From Caldifarciminota bacterium UBA2202 (lineage in GTDB: Bacteria > Hydrothermota > 32-111): DNA of 44,706 nt. The notes below the pieces were generated by a model, which was given only the letters and a program-made list of their open reading frames with translations, did no database searches and had not been told where the DNA came from. Positions 41,962-44,706 of the stretch are shown here, piece by piece; within the stretch, counting starts at the first letter, position 1, and every line of letters starts with the position of its first letter. The stretch is from contig DCUY01000074.1 in assembly GCA_002327905.1 (NCBI GenBank), positions 1 to 44,706 of the forward strand, written 5' to 3'. Made by a program: the position numbers and the translations under genes.

Positions 41962-43105
41962 AATCATTCTGATCGCACTTCTTTTGCCGCTGTTGTCATT
42001 TTCAGCTCTAAGTGATGCAGATTACAATGTATCTTATGAGATTGACTCGCTCCGCAATCTCACAATTCAGACTACAATTTTTTTATCATCATCAGACCTC
42101 GTCTTTTTAAGAGAGAATGATTCCCTCTACAAGGGTGAATTTTCGGTTTCAGTCACAATGTTAAGAAAAGATAAGTCGCCTATTAAGTCCTTTTTTTCTG
42201 ATTCCTTGCTCTATTTTAATAATTATCAAAGAACAAAAGAGGATTCCGTTATAAATATATTTTTAAATTTTCCATCAGACTCAATGATGGAATTTATAAG
42301 CATTGAACTCTCAGACAAAAACTCCTCAAATAAATTCAATGCTGTTGTTGAATCAAATGCTCCAAAAATCTCCAAAAACGGCTCTTATATTTTAAGCGCT
42401 AATTTTCTAAATGAAAATGATTATTTTGCAAATGATTCAATCAAATTGGCAGTAAAATCCATAATTACAGATACAGCCGAATATGCAATAAATTTCATAG
42501 TTCAGAATTCTGAAAAGAAGGTGATTTTCAAGCAGAAATTCAAAAAATCCGCTACTGAGGAGGATACTATAGCATTTTTCAAAGACCTTTACGGAGGAAT
42601 GTACAAAGTCACTCTGGAACTAATCAGAAATAATAAAAAATTGAGTTCATTATACAAAGAATTTTCAGTGAAATTTTCATTCATCAATTCAGAGAAGGAA
42701 TTCTCTGACCTTCTATCCGCGCTCTCATTTATCGGGAAGTGGAATGAAATTGAAAAAATCAGAAAGGCTGAAAATACGGAGAGGGAGATTCTTTGGAATG
42801 ATTTCTGGTTCAAACAGCAGTACCATCCGGAGATAAGCTCCAATGTTTCTTATGAAGAATTCCTTGAAAGGTATAATTATGCAAACAAGAATTTCTCGGG
42901 CTTTAAGAAAGGATTTCTCACTGATTTCGGAAGAATCTATATAATGTACGGCAAGCCGGATGAAATAGAGAGACATCTCTTTGATAATGATTCAAAGCCT
43001 TTTGAAATATGGTACTATTGGTCTTTTGGCTATGAATTTCTTTTCGTTGATGAAAGAGGTTACGGAGATTACACCCTTAACAATTATATGGAGCAGTTAA
43101 AATGA
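41951..43105 (+). CDS. GWxTD domain-containing secreted protein
   Basis: This 384-residue protein has a signal peptide (MKNKIILIALLLPLLSFSA), a middle beta-rich region, and near the C-terminus GFLTDFGRIYIMYGKPDEIE followed by FEIWYYWSFGYEFLFVD. This is the GWxTD domain, here with Phe in place of Trp. The family occurs in FCB-type bacteria and has no known function. It overlaps asd by 11 bp and the next gene by four. Confidence 0.85.
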   Translation: MKNKIILIALLLPLLSFSALSDADYNVSYEIDSLRNLTIQTTIFLSSSDLVFLRENDSLYKGEFSVSVTMLRKDKSPIKSFFSDSLLYFNNYQRTKEDSVINIFLNFPSDSMMEFISIELSDKNSSNKFNAVVESNAPKISKNGSYILSANFLNENDYFANDSIKLAVKSIITDTAEYAINFIVQNSEKKVIFKQKFKKSATEEDTIAFFKDLYGGMYKVTLELIRNNKKLSSLYKEFSVKFSFINSEKEFSDLLSALSFIGKWNEIEKIRKAENTEREILWNDFWFKQQYHPEISSNVSYEEFLERYNYANKNFSGFKKGFLTDFGRIYIMYGKPDEIERHLFDNDSKPFEIWYYWSFGYEFLFVDERGYGDYTLNNYMEQLK

Positions 43106-44415
43106 AAAAAATTCTGATTCTATCATTGCTTTTATCAGCTTTGATTATCAGCGCTGAAATGTTCACTGATGTGACTTTATTTAAGGCGCAGAAGGATCTG
43201 TATCAGATGATCTGCGACATTGAAGTGCCGTCCGACAATATTACTTATAAATCTATTGACGGGAAACTCACCGGAATAGTAAATATTAGGGCAATAATCC
43301 GCAACATGAAGACAAATCAATCCGTTAATGACGAATGGAATACAAAATCCCTTATATCCAAATCCGAGGAGATAAAGAGGAGTCTTTCGCTTCTCGACAG
43401 AACATCATTTGTTCTCTCTCCCGGTGAGTATGAATTCACAGTGATAGCACATGATTCTTTCTCAATGAAAGAATGGACTGTTATTGACACATTGAAATTG
43501 GACAGCACTGCAACAACCCCCTTTATGTCAGATATTCTCATGGCTTTCACTATAAGCAAGGATACTATGAATGGAAAATTCACTAAAAACGGATACGCTG
43601 TTGTACCCAACCCTTCAAATGTGTTCACCTTATCAAATCCGATTCTTTATACTTACAATGAACTCTATAATTTTCAAAAAGATGAAAAATATAAAATGGA
43701 GTATGACATATTAAATATGAACGATTCGGTGATTTTAAGGACAGACCCTGTAGAGAAGACAGCTCCGGGATTTGATTTTGTAAATACGAACCTTATTTCG
43801 ACTCTGGCTTTGAAAGAGGGAAAATATAAATTGAAAATTCAATTTTCTACTGACAAATACACTCTGTCAAAAACAACGGAATTTGAAAAGACTCTCACAA
43901 TAGCCGGGGCAGAGATGTCTCAGGTGAATATTACAGACGAACAAATGAGATATTATTCAATGATTGACTATCTCGCTTCAGATAAGGAGATGGCTCAGTA
44001 TAATGCTCTTGACAGCAAAGGCAAACATAATTTTCTGATTAATTTCTGGCTCAGAAGGGATGATACTCCGAACAATAACAAACTTGACGCTCTTGATGAA
44101 TTTATAATAAATGTGAAATTTGTAAATTCGCAGTATTCATCGGGACATGAGGAGGGATACAAATCCGCCAGAGGAAGAATATATCTCACTTACGGTTCTC
44201 CTGATGAAACTTTTGTGATTCCAATGAGTGAAGGAGCAAAATCCTATGATAATTGGATATATTACAAAAACAGCGGCATGCAGTTTATCTTCATGGACAT
44301 GAAGGGTTTCGGAAAATTTGATTTGCTTTATACAAATGTAGAGAGTGAAAATATCCCCGCCAACTGGGAATCATATATTGATGATGAAAATATGATTCAG
44401 TTCTACAGGAATTAG
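43102..44415 (+). CDS. GWxTD domain-like secreted protein
   Basis: This 437-residue paralogue of the preceding protein has a signal peptide (MKKILILSLLLSALIISA). Its domain reads GYKSARGRIYLTYGSPDETF, so the GWxTD residues themselves are not kept, followed by NWIYYKNSGMQFIFMDMKG. The tandem pair lies inside the aspartate-pathway operon, directly before nadB. Function unknown. Confidence 0.8.
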   Translation: MKKILILSLLLSALIISAEMFTDVTLFKAQKDLYQMICDIEVPSDNITYKSIDGKLTGIVNIRAIIRNMKTNQSVNDEWNTKSLISKSEEIKRSLSLLDRTSFVLSPGEYEFTVIAHDSFSMKEWTVIDTLKLDSTATTPFMSDILMAFTISKDTMNGKFTKNGYAVVPNPSNVFTLSNPILYTYNELYNFQKDEKYKMEYDILNMNDSVILRTDPVEKTAPGFDFVNTNLISTLALKEGKYKLKIQFSTDKYTLSKTTEFEKTLTIAGAEMSQVNITDEQMRYYSMIDYLASDKEMAQYNALDSKGKHNFLINFWLRRDDTPNNNKLDALDEFIINVKFVNSQYSSGHEEGYKSARGRIYLTYGSPDETFVIPMSEGAKSYDNWIYYKNSGMQFIFMDMKGFGKFDLLYTNVESENIPANWESYIDDENMIQFYRN

Positions 44416-44706
44416 ATGCGAAACTTCGATATTCTTATTATAGGCAGTGGAATTGCTGGTCTCACATTTGCATATAAAATGGCTCCATTTGCCAAAATCG
44501 GCATAATAACAAAGAAATCGGCCGAAGATTCAAATACAAATTATGCTCAGGGGGGCATTGCTTCAGTGTTCGGCAAGGATGACTCTTTTGAGGAGCATAT
44601 AAAGGACACTATGGAGACAGGTCACGGACTCTGCCATCCTGATGCTGTAAGAATAATGGTTGAGAATGGTCCCAGACTTGTTCTTGAACTGAAAGAAATG
44701 GGTGCG
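44416..44706 (+). CDS. nadB: L-aspartate oxidase (3' end outside window)
   Basis: The first 97 codons show an FAD-binding N-terminus DILIIGSGIAGLTFAYKMA, then NTNYAQGGIASVF and HIKDTMETGHGLCHPDAV, typical of NadB. The enzyme oxidises aspartate to iminoaspartate at the start of NAD synthesis. The ATG follows the GWxTD stop directly (TAG then ATG), so it belongs to the dapB operon and shares aspartate as a substrate with lysC. The rest lies outside the window. Confidence 0.9.
   Translation, partial: MRNFDILIIGSGIAGLTFAYKMAPFAKIGIITKKSAEDSNTNYAQGGIASVFGKDDSFEEHIKDTMETGHGLCHPDAVRIMVENGPRLVLELKEMGA

Noticed and set aside
1..44706. tRNA and rRNA genes
   Set aside because: No cloverleaf or rRNA-like stretch was noticed in the intergenic regions.

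Overview
The window is bacterial chromosome, AT-rich, with tightly packed operons. Several features point to an uncultivated anaerobe of the wider FCB group or a WOR-3-like candidate phylum: at least four secreted proteins end in type IX-secretion-like sorting domains, two GWxTD proteins and a gingipain-type C25 peptidase are present, and there is an oxygen-sensitive class III ribonucleotide reductase and a diaminopimelate aminotransferase-type lysine pathway. The lineage is inferred from gene content only.

Left part (1-4064). The 5' end of a large 42-residue-repeat (LVIVD-type) beta-propeller gene runs off the left edge. Beside it are a 274-bp relic of an IS256/mutator-type element and the amputated start of an IS110-type transposase. 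dinD, a 92-bp perfect direct repeat and a small membrane protein follow.

Housekeeping block (4065-17857, all minus strand). Read from the right: rmuC, an MCE-type lipoprotein, a pentapeptide-repeat/potassium-channel fusion, then nadE, a Crp/Fnr regulator, a DUF1385 (YqhQ-like) protein, prfA, prmC, nadK, recN, a HEATH-motif membrane metalloprotease, priA and an MFS exporter. Most are joined by 4-bp ATGA overlaps. Promoters are visible before rmuC and nadE.

Middle (18052-31534). A second, complete 14-blade LVIVD propeller gene has the same IS relic upstream. The relic has cut off the 3' end of a nucleoside phosphorylase gene, which lies in an operon with a methyltransferase, a small membrane protein and a glycosyltransferase. 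Then come a C25 peptidase, a NagZ-like GH3 protein that lacks the expected catalytic dyad, and two further sorting-domain proteins. nrdG and a 55-residue gene encoding only a glycyl-radical domain precede nrdD.

Right part (31535-44706). nrdD lacks its own glycyl-radical domain and lies under an NrdR box. A cobalamin riboswitch controls a BtuB-like TonB receptor plus a beta-propeller lipoprotein, a pair resembling Bacteroides BtuB-BtuG. A REP-associated tyrosine transposase with 25-bp inverted repeats sits exactly between the btuB promoter and the divergent dapB promoter. The dapB operon continues through a dapL-like aminotransferase, lysC, asd, two GWxTD proteins and nadB, which runs off the right edge.

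The most notable observations are the duplicated LVIVD-gene/IS-relic module that broke two unrelated genes, the split class III ribonucleotide reductase, and the B12-controlled BtuB/BtuG-like pair.
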